From: JBFXAN01 sp050184225
GTDB taxonomy: Bacteria; Chloroflexota; Dehalococcoidia; CAUJGQ01
DNA length: 8,839 nt
Assembly: GCA_050184225.1 (NCBI GenBank)
Contig: JBFXAN010000231.1
Span: 1 to 8,839 of the forward strand
Reading direction: 5' to 3'
The position numbers were made by a program, and so were the translations under genes. The notes beneath the pieces are model-generated. The model did not search any database, was not told where the DNA came from, and was given only the letters and a program-made list of their open reading frames with translations. This document shows positions 1 to 6,431 of the stretch, in pieces. How positions within the stretch are numbered: position 1 is the first letter of the stretch; the number at the start of each line of letters is the position of its first letter.

Positions 1-1
1 G

Positions 2-1207
2 GACCTCCGCACCGTCTTCGTCCTCGGCGCGACGTTGCCGGACACGATCGACTACCGCACGGCCCTGGAAGCCGCCTCGGAGCACGAGGAGTTCGAGCCG
101 CCGCGCGCGGATGAGCCGGCGCTGCTGTACTTTACCTCTGGCACGACCGGCTACCCGAAGATGGTCGCCCACACCCACGCCAGCTACGGCATCGGTCATC
201 AGATCACGGGCAAGCTGTGGCTGGACGTGACGCCGAATGACCTGCACTGGACGCTCTCCGACACCGGCTGGGCGAAGGCGGCGTGGGGTTGTCTCTATGG
301 TCCCTGGAGCCAGGGCGCGGCGATCTTCATGCAGGATGCTACCGGCCGGTTCGACGCCAAGGAGACGCTGGGCCTGTTGGAGACGTATCAGATCACGTCC
401 TTCTGCGCGCCGCCCACTGCCTATCGGCTGCTCGTCCTCGAAGACCTCGATGGCTACGACCTGGGCGAGTTGCGGACGTGCGTCGGTGCGGGCGAGCCGC
501 TCAACCCGGAGGTAATCGACGCCTGGCAGACGGGCACCGGTCTCACGATCCGTGACGGCTACGGCCAGACCGAGACGGTATTGCTCTGCGGCAACCTCCC
601 CGGCATGGAAGTCCGCCCCGGCTCGATGGGCCGGCCCTCCCCCGGCTTCGAAGTCGCCGTGATCGACGACGATGGTAAGCCGCTCGAACCGGGCCAGGAG
701 GGCGATATCGCCGTCCGCGTGCACCCACAGCGGCCGGTGGGTCTCTTTCAGGAATACTGGAACGACCCGGCCGCCACCGCGGGCGCGATGCGGGGCGACT
801 ACTACGTCACCGGCGACCGCGCCTTCATGGACGGCGACGGCTACTTCTGGTTCGTCGGTCGCGCCGACGACGTGATCATTTCCGCCGGCTACCGGATCGG
901 CCCCTTCGAGGTGGAGAGCGCCCTCGTCGAGCACCCGGCGGTGGTCGAATCGGCGGTCGTCGCCAGCCCCGACCCGGTGCGCGGTGAGATCGTCAAGGCG
1001 TTCGTCATCCTCGCCCCTGGCTTCACCGCATCGGACCAGCTCACCGACGAGATCCAAGAGCACGTCAAGCGGGTGACGGCGCCGTACAAATACCCGCGCG
1101 AGATCGAGTACGTCACCGAGCTACCGAAGACCATCTCCGGCAAGATCCGCCGCATCGAGCTCCGCGACCGCGAACGCACCGCGAAGACAAGCGCGACGCC
1201 GCGCTGA
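2..1207 (+). CDS. AMP-forming acyl-CoA synthetase (5' end outside the window)
   Basis: This is the C-terminal part, about 401 residues, of an acyl-adenylate-forming enzyme that activates a carboxylic acid with ATP and joins it to CoA. The frame is open from base 2, so the true start lies upstream; the TTG near 35 is internal. Visible motifs, in order: the ATP-binding loop TSGTTGYPK (nt 134-160), the HWTLSDTGWAKAAWG stretch typical of acetyl/medium-chain acyl-CoA synthetases, YGQTET (560-577), TGDR (809-820), the hinge and C-terminal core GRADDVIISAGYRIGP, and PKTISGKIRR, whose lysine at 1142-1144 is the expected adenylation catalytic residue. All core motifs are intact, so it should be active. 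The medium-chain (ACSM/AcsM-like) assignment rests on overall motif style; the exact acid cannot be told. Its stop is 193 bp before the repressor gene, and no clear terminator is visible in that gap. Confidence 0.95.
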   Translation, partial: DLRTVFVLGATLPDTIDYRTALEAASEHEEFEPPRADEPALLYFTSGTTGYPKMVAHTHASYGIGHQITGKLWLDVTPNDLHWTLSDTGWAKAAWGCLYGPWSQGAAIFMQDATGRFDAKETLGLLETYQITSFCAPPTAYRLLVLEDLDGYDLGELRTCVGAGEPLNPEVIDAWQTGTGLTIRDGYGQTETVLLCGNLPGMEVRPGSMGRPSPGFEVAVIDDDGKPLEPGQEGDIAVRVHPQRPVGLFQEYWNDPAATAGAMRGDYYVTGDRAFMDGDGYFWFVGRADDVIISAGYRIGPFEVESALVEHPAVVESAVVASPDPVRGEIVKAFVILAPGFTASDQLTDEIQEHVKRVTAPYKYPREIEYVTELPKTISGKIRRIELRDRERTAKTSATPR

Positions 1208-1311
1208 GTGCTGGTCTGGACCGTTGACGTGACCCGGTAGGATGTCGCCATGGACGACGGCAGCTGGGGGCTGCGCGTCGCCGATGCCCTGCGCCGGTCT
1301 GACGCTTCCCG

Positions 1312-1317
1312 TATACT
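1312..1317 (+). promoter_or_regulatory. candidate -10 box of the lacI-type gene
   Basis: TATACT matches TATAAT at five of six positions and lies in a GC-rich 193-bp gap. No convincing -35 hexamer is found 16-18 bp upstream. The predicted start, near 1324, falls inside the AAACGTTT palindrome and gives a leader of about 77 nt. The gap also holds a 34-codon ORF at 1250-1354, discussed under findings. Confidence 0.5.
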
Positions 1318-1321
1318 CCTA

Positions 1322-1333
1322 GCAAACGTTTAC
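1322..1333. promoter_or_regulatory. LacI-family operator, site 1 (autoregulation)
   Basis: GCAAACGTTTAC has a perfect 8-bp palindromic core, AAACGTTT, with the central CG typical of LacI/GalR operators. It differs from GTAAACGTTTAC at one base. It begins four bases after the candidate -10 box and covers the likely transcription start of the repressor gene, the expected position for self-repression. The same motif recurs at 5661 and 5738. Confidence 0.75.
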
Positions 1334-1400
1334 AGCCCGCTGTACCAGGTTTGACGGCCAACACCGGCACAGGGGTGCTCTCCGTAGGCCCTGCACGCTC

Positions 1401-2396
1401 ATGAAAGTCACCTTGCACGACGTCGCCGCTCGAGCGGGGCTTTCGATCGCCACCGTCTCGCGGGCGGTCAACGGCCTGCCCGTGTCGAAGGACAGCCTGG
1501 TGCGTGTCACGAAGGCTGTCGCCGAACTGGGCTATGTCCCGAACGAGGCAGCCCGCGCGTTGCGGACCGATCAGACGCTGACGATCGGCGTCATCTTCGC
1601 CGACCTTCGCAACACGCTCGGCATCGAACTGCTCGACGCGCTGAGCGAGTCGGTCGAAGACGCGGGCTATTCCCTGATCATCTCCACGGCCCGCGGCAGT
1701 GCCGAACGCTACGACATCCTGATGCACCGCTTCTTGGAGCGCCGCATCGATGGGTTGTTCTGTGTGCGACCGCCGAATTCCAGCGAGAGCCTGGCGCGCT
1801 ACGCAGCGCTCAATATCCCGGTGATCGCCATGTTTGAGGGAGGCGGCGTGTTCGCTGAACTGCCGCTAGTGCGGCCGGTCTTCAACGAAGCAGCCACGGC
1901 AGTGGCGGACCACCTCCGCCGCCAGGGGCACGCACGCGTCGCACTCGTCCGCCAGGAGGGGCGCTCGCCGGCGATGCTGGCCATTGCCGAAGCATTGCGC
2001 GCTGAAGACATGCACGAGGACATCGTTGAACCTTCAGCGGGCCTCAGCTCCGCCGACCTCATATCCAGCCTGATGGACGGTCCCGGCAGAGCTACGGCGG
2101 TTGTGGCGGCCGATCCCCAAGCCCGCGGGTTGCTTGCCGCGTGCCGCGCCGCCGGTGCGCGTGTGCCGGAGGATGTCAGCATCATCAGCGTAAACGGGAT
2201 TGCCGCCGACGCGTACTATCGCAAGCACGGCATTTCATCGGTCACGATCGATCCGCACCGTGTGGGCCGCGCCGCGGGCAGCTACATGCTGGCCTGGCTG
2301 GCGGGGTCGAGGCCGGCGCAAAAGATCCGAGTGCAGACGGCCACCTTCGTCGCGCGGGACACAATCAGGGCCACCGTCGCGCCGGAGGAAGGTTAG
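1401..2396 (+). CDS. LacI/GalR-family transcriptional repressor
   Basis: A 331-residue DNA-binding regulator of the usual family length. Residues 1-56 form the LacI helix-turn-helix and hinge: TLHDVAARAGLS, then the recognition helix IATVSRAVNG (Ile16, Ala17, Arg21), then the hinge helix PNEAARALR with Leu54, equivalent to the leucine that wedges into the central CG of the operator. The rest is a periplasmic-binding-protein-like effector domain, starting LTIGVIFADLRN and ending in the typical TFVARDTIRATV strand. Such proteins usually sense a sugar or small metabolite, but the effector is unknown here. The ATG at 1401 gives a canonical N-terminus, although no good Shine-Dalgarno precedes it. 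Operator-like palindromes before this gene, before the minus-strand run and before the gene at 5991 suggest it regulates itself and those neighbours. Its TAG overlaps by two bases the TAA of the convergent gene. Confidence 0.95.
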   Translation: MKVTLHDVAARAGLSIATVSRAVNGLPVSKDSLVRVTKAVAELGYVPNEAARALRTDQTLTIGVIFADLRNTLGIELLDALSESVEDAGYSLIISTARGSAERYDILMHRFLERRIDGLFCVRPPNSSESLARYAALNIPVIAMFEGGGVFAELPLVRPVFNEAATAVADHLRRQGHARVALVRQEGRSPAMLAIAEALRAEDMHEDIVEPSAGLSSADLISSLMDGPGRATAVVAADPQARGLLAACRAAGARVPEDVSIISVNGIAADAYYRKHGISSVTIDPHRVGRAAGSYMLAWLAGSRPAQKIRVQTATFVARDTIRATVAPEEG

Positions 2397-2794
2397 GCCG
2401 TGGGGTTCCGGCCGGCCGCGGCCAGTTCGTCGCGCTTCTGTGTGAGGATGTAGGACACGAAACGCCACTGACCGTCGTCTTCGCGGACGGCCACCTGCGT
2501 ACAGAAGGCCGGGATCACGCGATGAACCTGGTCCGGCGCGCCGATCGTGTTCGTCAGGTCTCCCGTGACCACGGCGGCATCACCATAGACTCGCACCGTG
2601 AGGGCGCCTCGCACCGGCCGGCGGGGTCCGTTGCGGATCATCTCGATATATTCGGCCTTGTTGACCACCTTGCCCGGCGCGAGCACGTGCAGATAATCGT
2701 CGGCCAGCACGCAGGCGAGGGCTTCGAGGTCGCCGGCGCCGATCGCCTCGCCGCGGCGCGCCTCCAGCGCGATGACTTCGTCTTCGATGGACAT
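2393..2794 (-). CDS. SnoaL/NTF2-like (DUF4440) small protein, copy A
   Basis: A 133-residue protein with the cone-shaped NTF2-like fold predicted from sequence. Family members are small isomerases, cyclases, hydratases or non-enzymatic binding proteins, and often dimers. The family pattern is clear: an N-terminal helix (EDEVIALEARRGEAIGAGDLEAL), LADDYLHV, the strand LTVRVYGDAAVVTGDLTN, and the end QVAVREDDGQWRFVSYILT. The ATG at 2794 is preferred over a GTG at 2851 because AGGAG (2803-2807) sits eight bases before it and the longer form would overlap copy B. It lies five bases after copy B's stop, so the two are almost surely co-transcribed. It is the last gene of the minus-strand run. Its stop and that of the LacI-type gene share the bases TTAG, with no room for a terminator. 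The substrate is unknown. Confidence 0.88.
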   Translation of the reverse strand: MSIEDEVIALEARRGEAIGAGDLEALACVLADDYLHVLAPGKVVNKAEYIEMIRNGPRRPVRGALTVRVYGDAAVVTGDLTNTIGAPDQVHRVIPAFCTQVAVREDDGQWRFVSYILTQKRDELAAAGRNPTA

Positions 2795-2799
2795 GAGCC

Positions 2800-3177
2800 T
2801 CACTCCTGGCGCGCCGTCAGGGGCGTCAACTGAGCTGAAATGAATCGCCACGCGCCGTTCTGTCGCGCCGCGACCTGGTGGCAGTAGGCACGCGTAGCGT
2901 TGGTTTGGCCGTTTGGTGCGACGACCAAATTTGTGGGCTCGCCCGTGAGAATGGCGATGTCCCCATAGACGCGGACAAGCAACTCACCGCGCTCCGTCCG
3001 CCGGGGCCGATCGGCCACAGCCTTGAGATGGCCGTCGCGGTCATCGACACGCCCGGTCATGTGAACGTGAACATAGTCGTCCGTGAGCATGGCGTTCAGC
3101 GTGGCGGTGTCGCCGGCGCTGATCGCGGCGCAGCGGCGCTGCTCCAGATCCAACAGTTGGGATGCCGCATCGCTCAT
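2800..3177 (-). CDS. SnoaL/NTF2-like (DUF4440) small protein, copy B
   Basis: A 125-residue tandem paralogue of copy A. It shares LEQRRCAAISAGD, LTDDYVHV, PRRTERGELLVRVYGDIAILTGEPTN, a shared QVA.R motif and GAWRFISAQLT. The ATG at 3177 has a strong ribosome binding site, AGGAGG at 3190-3185, seven bases upstream. The DUF3500 gene ends 86 bp upstream, and no hairpin followed by a T-run is visible in between, so read-through from the monooxygenase promoter is likely. Copy A has Asn at the strand end where copy B has a longer MTGRVDDRDGH turn, so the pocket entrances differ, perhaps for different ligands or for a heterodimer. Family assignment is good; no reaction can be assigned. Confidence 0.88.
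   Translation of the reverse strand: MSDAASQLLDLEQRRCAAISAGDTATLNAMLTDDYVHVHMTGRVDDRDGHLKAVADRPRRTERGELLVRVYGDIAILTGEPTNLVVAPNGQTNATRAYCHQVAARQNGAWRFISAQLTPLTARQE
2803..2807 (-). promoter_or_regulatory. ribosome binding site that fixes the start of copy A
   Basis: AGGAG on the minus strand, eight bases from the ATG at 2794. It lies immediately outside the stop of copy B (2802-2800), on its coding side, consistent with tightly coupled translation of the two paralogues. Confidence 0.75.
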
Positions 3178-3263
3178 CGGCGTGCCTCCTCAGGCCATCT
3201 TCGACGGCACCACTCAGGATCGCGGCGCCGGATTGATCGGCTGTCGGTTTTGAACGCGCCCTC

Positions 3264-4520
3264 TCAGGATCCTTTCTTCGCGCCGACCCGGTACTCTTGC
3301 TCGTCATGCCGGCGCAGAATGACCTTGCCGTAATCGTTGCCGTTGGGCGCGCGGACAATTGTGTGGATGTGGCACCGGGCAAGCTCACTATTCGTGAGGA
3401 ACACGCCGGAATGATGATCGAACTCGCACATGATCACCGGGCTCTGGATGCGGAAATAGTAGGGGTCTTCGTCGCCATAGGGGCCGATCCAGCAGAAGTA
3501 CGTCTCGTTAATGTGACGCCCGATTTCCACCAGGCGGGCGGCCAGGGCACCGGGTGGGAGGTATTCGATAAAGAGCGAGCAGAGGTCGATCAGGCGCGCG
3601 CGCTGGGCCGGCGTCATTTCAGAACCGCGCACACCCTCGTACGGAATGATGCGATTGTCGTGGAACGCACCACCGAGATGGCGCTGGTCAGCCGGATGAA
3701 AGCGGCCAGGCGGCATCGCCGGGTCGTTCATCAGTTTGTAGACCTGGGCTGCGTCACGCTGATCGGTCGAGAGAGAGCGCATGAGTGCCAGGCCGGAGCG
3801 TTCCTCCTCGCTGAAAATGGTGAGCCCCGCATGCGGCCCCTCGTCGATGATATTTGGCTCGGCGCCCATGAAGGTCGGCGAGATGACGATGTGCTCGCCG
3901 GCCAGCAGCACATTCAGCGCAAGGTGATGGCCGTGCATCTGCCAGCCCCACGGTTCCGTGGGCAAAGGTTCGCCGAAAAGGGAGAAGTTGTAGCTGTACT
4001 CGTTGAGCACCTTCGGCCCACCGACGAGATCGCCGAGGAATCCGTTCATGAGCATGCACGCCCGCGCCTTCTGGAAGCCGCGCTCCGACAGACTGGCCCG
4101 TACCACACCCAGGATGGCAGCGCGCAGCCGCTCGCTGAGCTCATCCATGCGCAGCCCATAGCGATTCACATAGAGCTCGGGGTTGCTCCACATGCGCCAA
4201 TTTTCCGCGTCGATTGGAAATTGGACTCTGTCGCGTTCCTCGTCGGTGCAGACGTTGAGCACCGCTCGCGCGGCGGCAAGCATCGCGTCAGCCGGAGCAT
4301 CATTCGCGGCCAGATCATAAAGACCGGGAAGGACACGTCCGTCGGAGGTCACGCCGGTGAACGGCTTTGCCAGGCGCTCGTTGTACGCACTGATGAAGGC
4401 CGCGCCGCGTGGCGTACTCAACATTCGGTCGGCATGACTGTAGGCGTCGCGCTCGGCGATGCCCACCCGCGAGCGGTAGGCAGGCCCGGGCAGGATATCA
4501 CGGAAGTTGTTGGTCGCCAT
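3264..4520 (-). CDS. DUF3500 family protein, function unknown
   Basis: A 418-residue protein recognised as DUF3500 from a set of hallmark stretches: NEYSYNFSLFGEPLPTEPWG, then WQMHGHHLALN (about residues 189-200), SPTFMGAEPNI, CWIGPYGDEDPYYFRIQSP (around 342), EFDHHSGVF (around 368) and HIHTIVRAPNGNDYGK (385-400). The repeated His clusters HGHH, DHHSG and HIH could form a metal or active site; that is inference. No signal peptide or membrane segment is evident, so it is probably cytoplasmic. The ATG at 4520 is chosen over a GTG at 4529; the upstream Shine-Dalgarno is weak for both. It starts 69 bp after the monooxygenase stop on the same strand. Coupling with a flavin oxygenase suggests it processes the same substrate or its oxidised product. 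The family has, to my knowledge, no established reaction. Confidence 0.88.
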   Translation of the reverse strand: MATNNFRDILPGPAYRSRVGIAERDAYSHADRMLSTPRGAAFISAYNERLAKPFTGVTSDGRVLPGLYDLAANDAPADAMLAAARAVLNVCTDEERDRVQFPIDAENWRMWSNPELYVNRYGLRMDELSERLRAAILGVVRASLSERGFQKARACMLMNGFLGDLVGGPKVLNEYSYNFSLFGEPLPTEPWGWQMHGHHLALNVLLAGEHIVISPTFMGAEPNIIDEGPHAGLTIFSEEERSGLALMRSLSTDQRDAAQVYKLMNDPAMPPGRFHPADQRHLGGAFHDNRIIPYEGVRGSEMTPAQRARLIDLCSLFIEYLPPGALAARLVEIGRHINETYFCWIGPYGDEDPYYFRIQSPVIMCEFDHHSGVFLTNSELARCHIHTIVRAPNGNDYGKVILRRHDEQEYRVGAKKGS

Positions 4521-4589
4521 GGTGCACACCCCGGTTTTGTCGTTGCGCCGACCCGATGCGTTCAGACGAAGCTCGCGCCAGAACCGGCC

Positions 4590-5633
4590 CTACGCCGGCA
4601 CTTCCGCGCGCAAGGCCCGCAGGGCGGGCATAACCTCGCTACAGAACAGATCCATTGACAGACGCGCCTCGGTATGCGTGATATCCCCCCACTGGAAAGC
4701 CGGCGCGAAATAGGTGTGGTTCGGTCCTAACCGATCGATGTAGTTCAGGAGGATATCCCTGGCCCTCGCGGGCGACCCGAACACGACGCCGCCGCGCTCG
4801 GCTGCTGCAAGCGGATCCTCCTCCGGATCGGCCCGTGAGACCGGGCCGGGTCGACCGTCGATCCGCAGCGACGTGGCGTGGAAGTTGGCCTGGTAGGCCG
4901 GCCACGCGCGCTCGGCGATGGCACGTGCCTGCGCGTCCGTCTCCGCGATGATGATGCGGCGCGTCGAGCCGGCGATCGGTTCTTCGCCCTGGTAGGCGGG
5001 ATCGCCTGCTGCGCGGCGTTCGGTCCAAGTCTGCGCATAGGCATCGTAGTCTTCGCGCTTACCGATCCCGATGACATTCATCGCGCCGTCGAGCGCGGAT
5101 TTGATGTTGCCCGCGTACCAGAAGCGAATCGGTTTTTGGTGCGTTGTGAAGCGGGTGGGCACATCATCGAAGGCATAGTACCGGCCGCTGAAGTCGAGGC
5201 GATCCTCGGCGAGCGCGTGCCGCACGATCGTGAGCGTCTCGGCGAAGCGTGCGCGGGCCTCTTCCTGCTGGTGGCCGAACCACTCGTGCTCGACATCGCG
5301 GACGCCGCAGCCCACACCGGGCATCAGCCGGCCGTGACTCAGGTGGTCGACCAGATAGAGCTCCTGGACGAGCCTTGCGGGGTTGTAGAGCGGCAGGACG
5401 AGCACGAGGGCGCCCAAGCGGATGGCCGATGTTTCGCGTGCGGCCGCGGCCAGGAACACGAGCGGTGACGGCGCCATGTCGAGCGGTGTGAAGTGATGCT
5501 CGGCGACGTGATACCCGTAGAGGCCGTGGGCATCGGCCACTCTCAGTAGATCGAGCCGCTCGTCATATTGTTGGGCGAGCGGGATGCCGCGCTGCTGCTC
5601 GAAGTGGTCCCACCAGCCGAACCTCAGTACCAC
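4590..5633 (-). CDS. luciferase-like flavin-dependent monooxygenase
   Basis: A 347-residue bacterial-luciferase-superfamily (LLM) enzyme, a TIM-barrel oxygenase that uses reduced FMN or F420 and oxygen to oxidise small organic substrates. Supporting features: the N-terminal strand RFGWWDHF, AEHHF at residues 44-48 (the LuxA-like EHHF stretch), the core strand IRLGALVLVLPLYNPARLVQE, LSHGR at 98-102 followed by LMPGVGCG, and the helix ETLTIVRHALAEDRLDFSGRYY. Length is normal for the family. The start is a GTG at 5633 with GGAGG five or six bases upstream. It is the first gene of the four-gene minus-strand run. A candidate promoter overlaps LacI-type operator site 2, 28-39 bases upstream. A partner flavin reductase is not in the window. 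FMN versus F420 and the substrate cannot be decided by eye. Confidence 0.93.
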   Translation of the reverse strand: MVLRFGWWDHFEQQRGIPLAQQYDERLDLLRVADAHGLYGYHVAEHHFTPLDMAPSPLVFLAAAARETSAIRLGALVLVLPLYNPARLVQELYLVDHLSHGRLMPGVGCGVRDVEHEWFGHQQEEARARFAETLTIVRHALAEDRLDFSGRYYAFDDVPTRFTTHQKPIRFWYAGNIKSALDGAMNVIGIGKREDYDAYAQTWTERRAAGDPAYQGEEPIAGSTRRIIIAETDAQARAIAERAWPAYQANFHATSLRIDGRPGPVSRADPEEDPLAAAERGGVVFGSPARARDILLNYIDRLGPNHTYFAPAFQWGDITHTEARLSMDLFCSEVMPALRALRAEVPA

Positions 5634-5660
5634 GGTTCCCTCCAGAGCGTATAGATCTCG

Positions 5661-5672
5661 CTAAACGTTTAC
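5661..5672. promoter_or_regulatory. LacI-family operator, site 2
   Basis: CTAAACGTTTAC contains the perfect 10-bp palindrome TAAACGTTTA and differs from GTAAACGTTTAC at one base. It lies directly downstream of the -10 hexamer of the minus-strand promoter, the same geometry as site 1 at the repressor gene. Confidence 0.8.
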
Positions 5673-5673
5673 A

Positions 5674-5703
5674 GTTATAGTGCAAAACGAGGCCTCGGTG
5701 CAA
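5674..5703 (-). promoter_or_regulatory. candidate promoter of the monooxygenase-DUF3500 run
   Basis: On the minus strand, TTGCAC (5703-5698) is followed 18 bases later by TATAAC (5679-5674), a good -10 and a half-matched -35. Transcription would start near 5667, inside operator site 2, and give a short leader of about 34 nt with the ribosome binding site. Confidence 0.55.
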
Positions 5704-5737
5704 GGCGGTGGGCAGTTCGCAATGGACGTTCCACCCC

Positions 5738-5749
5738 GTAAACGTTTAT
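5738..5749. promoter_or_regulatory. LacI-family operator, site 3
   Basis: GTAAACGTTTAT contains the perfect 10-bp palindrome TAAACGTTTA. Its centre is 77 bp from that of site 2. A weak plus-strand promoter, TGGACG (5723-5728) and TATGTA (5747-5752) with an 18-bp spacer, would have this site in its spacer and -10 region, aimed at the gene at 5991. The two sites could each repress one direction, or be bridged by a tetrameric repressor. Confidence 0.75.
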
Positions 5750-5826
5750 GTACTGAGTGAGGATCGCTCACATGACCAGCGGTTGTGCTTTCGGCAGACC
5801 GAACAACTACGAGAGCTGAGTCCTGG

Positions 5827-5840
5827 CCGCCGTACGGCGG
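5827..5840. repeat. 14-bp perfect palindrome in the leader of copy C
   Basis: CCGCCGTACGGCGG reads the same on both strands. As RNA it would fold poorly because there is no loop, so a protein site or chance in GC-rich DNA are the likelier explanations. It is not followed by a T-run. Confidence 0.4.
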
Positions 5841-5990
5841 ATGAATTCGGCATAGAGGCAACGATGAAGGCGACGGCGGCGAGCCTCACCGTGACGAGCA
5901 TCGGCGGCCGATCTCGCGCTTCGTCTGTGTCCTGCGCCAAAACGTCGAAGTACACGACACCCAAGAGACTCGCAACGGAGCCAGCGAACG

Positions 5991-6362
5991 ATGAACGACG
6001 ACACCGCCGAGAAAGAAATACTCGCCGCCGAGGAGGTCCGATGCAGAGCGACGCGTGAGGGCGACTTGGAGACCCTGAAGCGGCTGCTTCGCGAGGACTA
6101 CCTGCACGTGACCGGAAGTGGTTCGATGATGAACCGCGACCAATACATCGAGTGGGTGCGCGAGATGCCTCGGCGGCACGAACGGCGCGACCTCCGTGTA
6201 AGGCGTTACAGCGACACCGCCGTCATTATGGGACCGCTCACCAACCACTTGTCGCAGCCCGATGGCAGTACCCGCGTCGTCGAAGCCTTCGTAACGCAGG
6301 TCGCACATCGCGAAGATGGCTTGTGGCGCTTCGTTGCGTTTCAGATCACGCCACGGCGGTAA
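5991..6362 (+). CDS. SnoaL/NTF2-like (DUF4440) small protein, copy C
   Basis: A 123-residue third paralogue of the pair at 2393-3177. It has the same order of conserved pieces: EVRCRATREGDLETL, LREDYLHV, PRRHERRDLRVRRYSDTAVIMGPLTN, then TRVVEAFVTQVAHREDGLWRFVAFQIT. It resembles copy A more than copy B in the MNRDQYIEWV/VNKAEYIEMI segment and the REDG.WRFV end. The ATG at 5991 has GGAG ten bases upstream. It lies on the opposite strand from the other two, across the operator-bearing control region, and operator site 3 suggests control by the same repressor. It converges with the GNAT gene 69 bp downstream; only a 10-bp palindrome (CACCATGGTG, 6374-6383) without a T-run lies between. Function unknown; an isomerase, hydratase or binding role is possible. 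Confidence 0.88.
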   Translation: MNDDTAEKEILAAEEVRCRATREGDLETLKRLLREDYLHVTGSGSMMNRDQYIEWVREMPRRHERRDLRVRRYSDTAVIMGPLTNHLSQPDGSTRVVEAFVTQVAHREDGLWRFVAFQITPRR

Positions 6363-6431
6363 TCGCGGCGGCGCACCATGGTGAACCATCAGCAGGAATC
6401 AATGGCCATACGATGCTGTCACTCAATTCAT

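Larger units (their letters stand above)
5634..5990. other. divergent control region between the monooxygenase and SnoaL-like copy C
   Basis: A 357-bp stretch without a credible gene. The left part (5634-5752) holds the monooxygenase ribosome binding site, operators 2 and 3 and both candidate promoters. The right part (5753-5990) would be a leader of roughly 230 nt for copy C. It has a GTGAG-5-CTCAC inverted repeat (5757-5771), a perfect 14-bp palindrome (5827-5840) and a GGAG (5977-5980) ten bases before the ATG at 5991. Open frames here lack family signatures, and one runs into copy C in another frame. No T-tract terminator is seen. Confidence 0.6.

Noticed and set aside
889..1727. Overlapping minus-strand frames across the acyl-CoA synthetase end and the LacI gene start
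   Set aside because: They are antisense to genes with clear motifs and resemble no family.
2795..2851. Longer start for SnoaL-like copy A at 2851
   Set aside because: It would overlap copy B by 52 bases, and the strong AGGAG favours the ATG at 2794.
3297..4658. Long plus-strand open frame of 453 codons opposite the DUF3500 gene
   Set aside because: It is antisense to a protein with clear family motifs, has no domain signature itself and is a usual by-product of high GC content.
5937..5950. Possible fourth operator, CAAAACGTCG
   Set aside because: Only one half matches; the palindromic TTT arm is missing.
5708..6058. 116-codon plus-strand frame in the control region
   Set aside because: It begins across operator site 3, has a low-complexity Arg-rich end, overlaps copy C in another frame and shows no family motif.
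6374..6383. CACCATGGTG palindrome between convergent copy C and GNAT as a terminator
   Set aside because: The stem is only five base pairs with no loop and there is no T-run on either strand.
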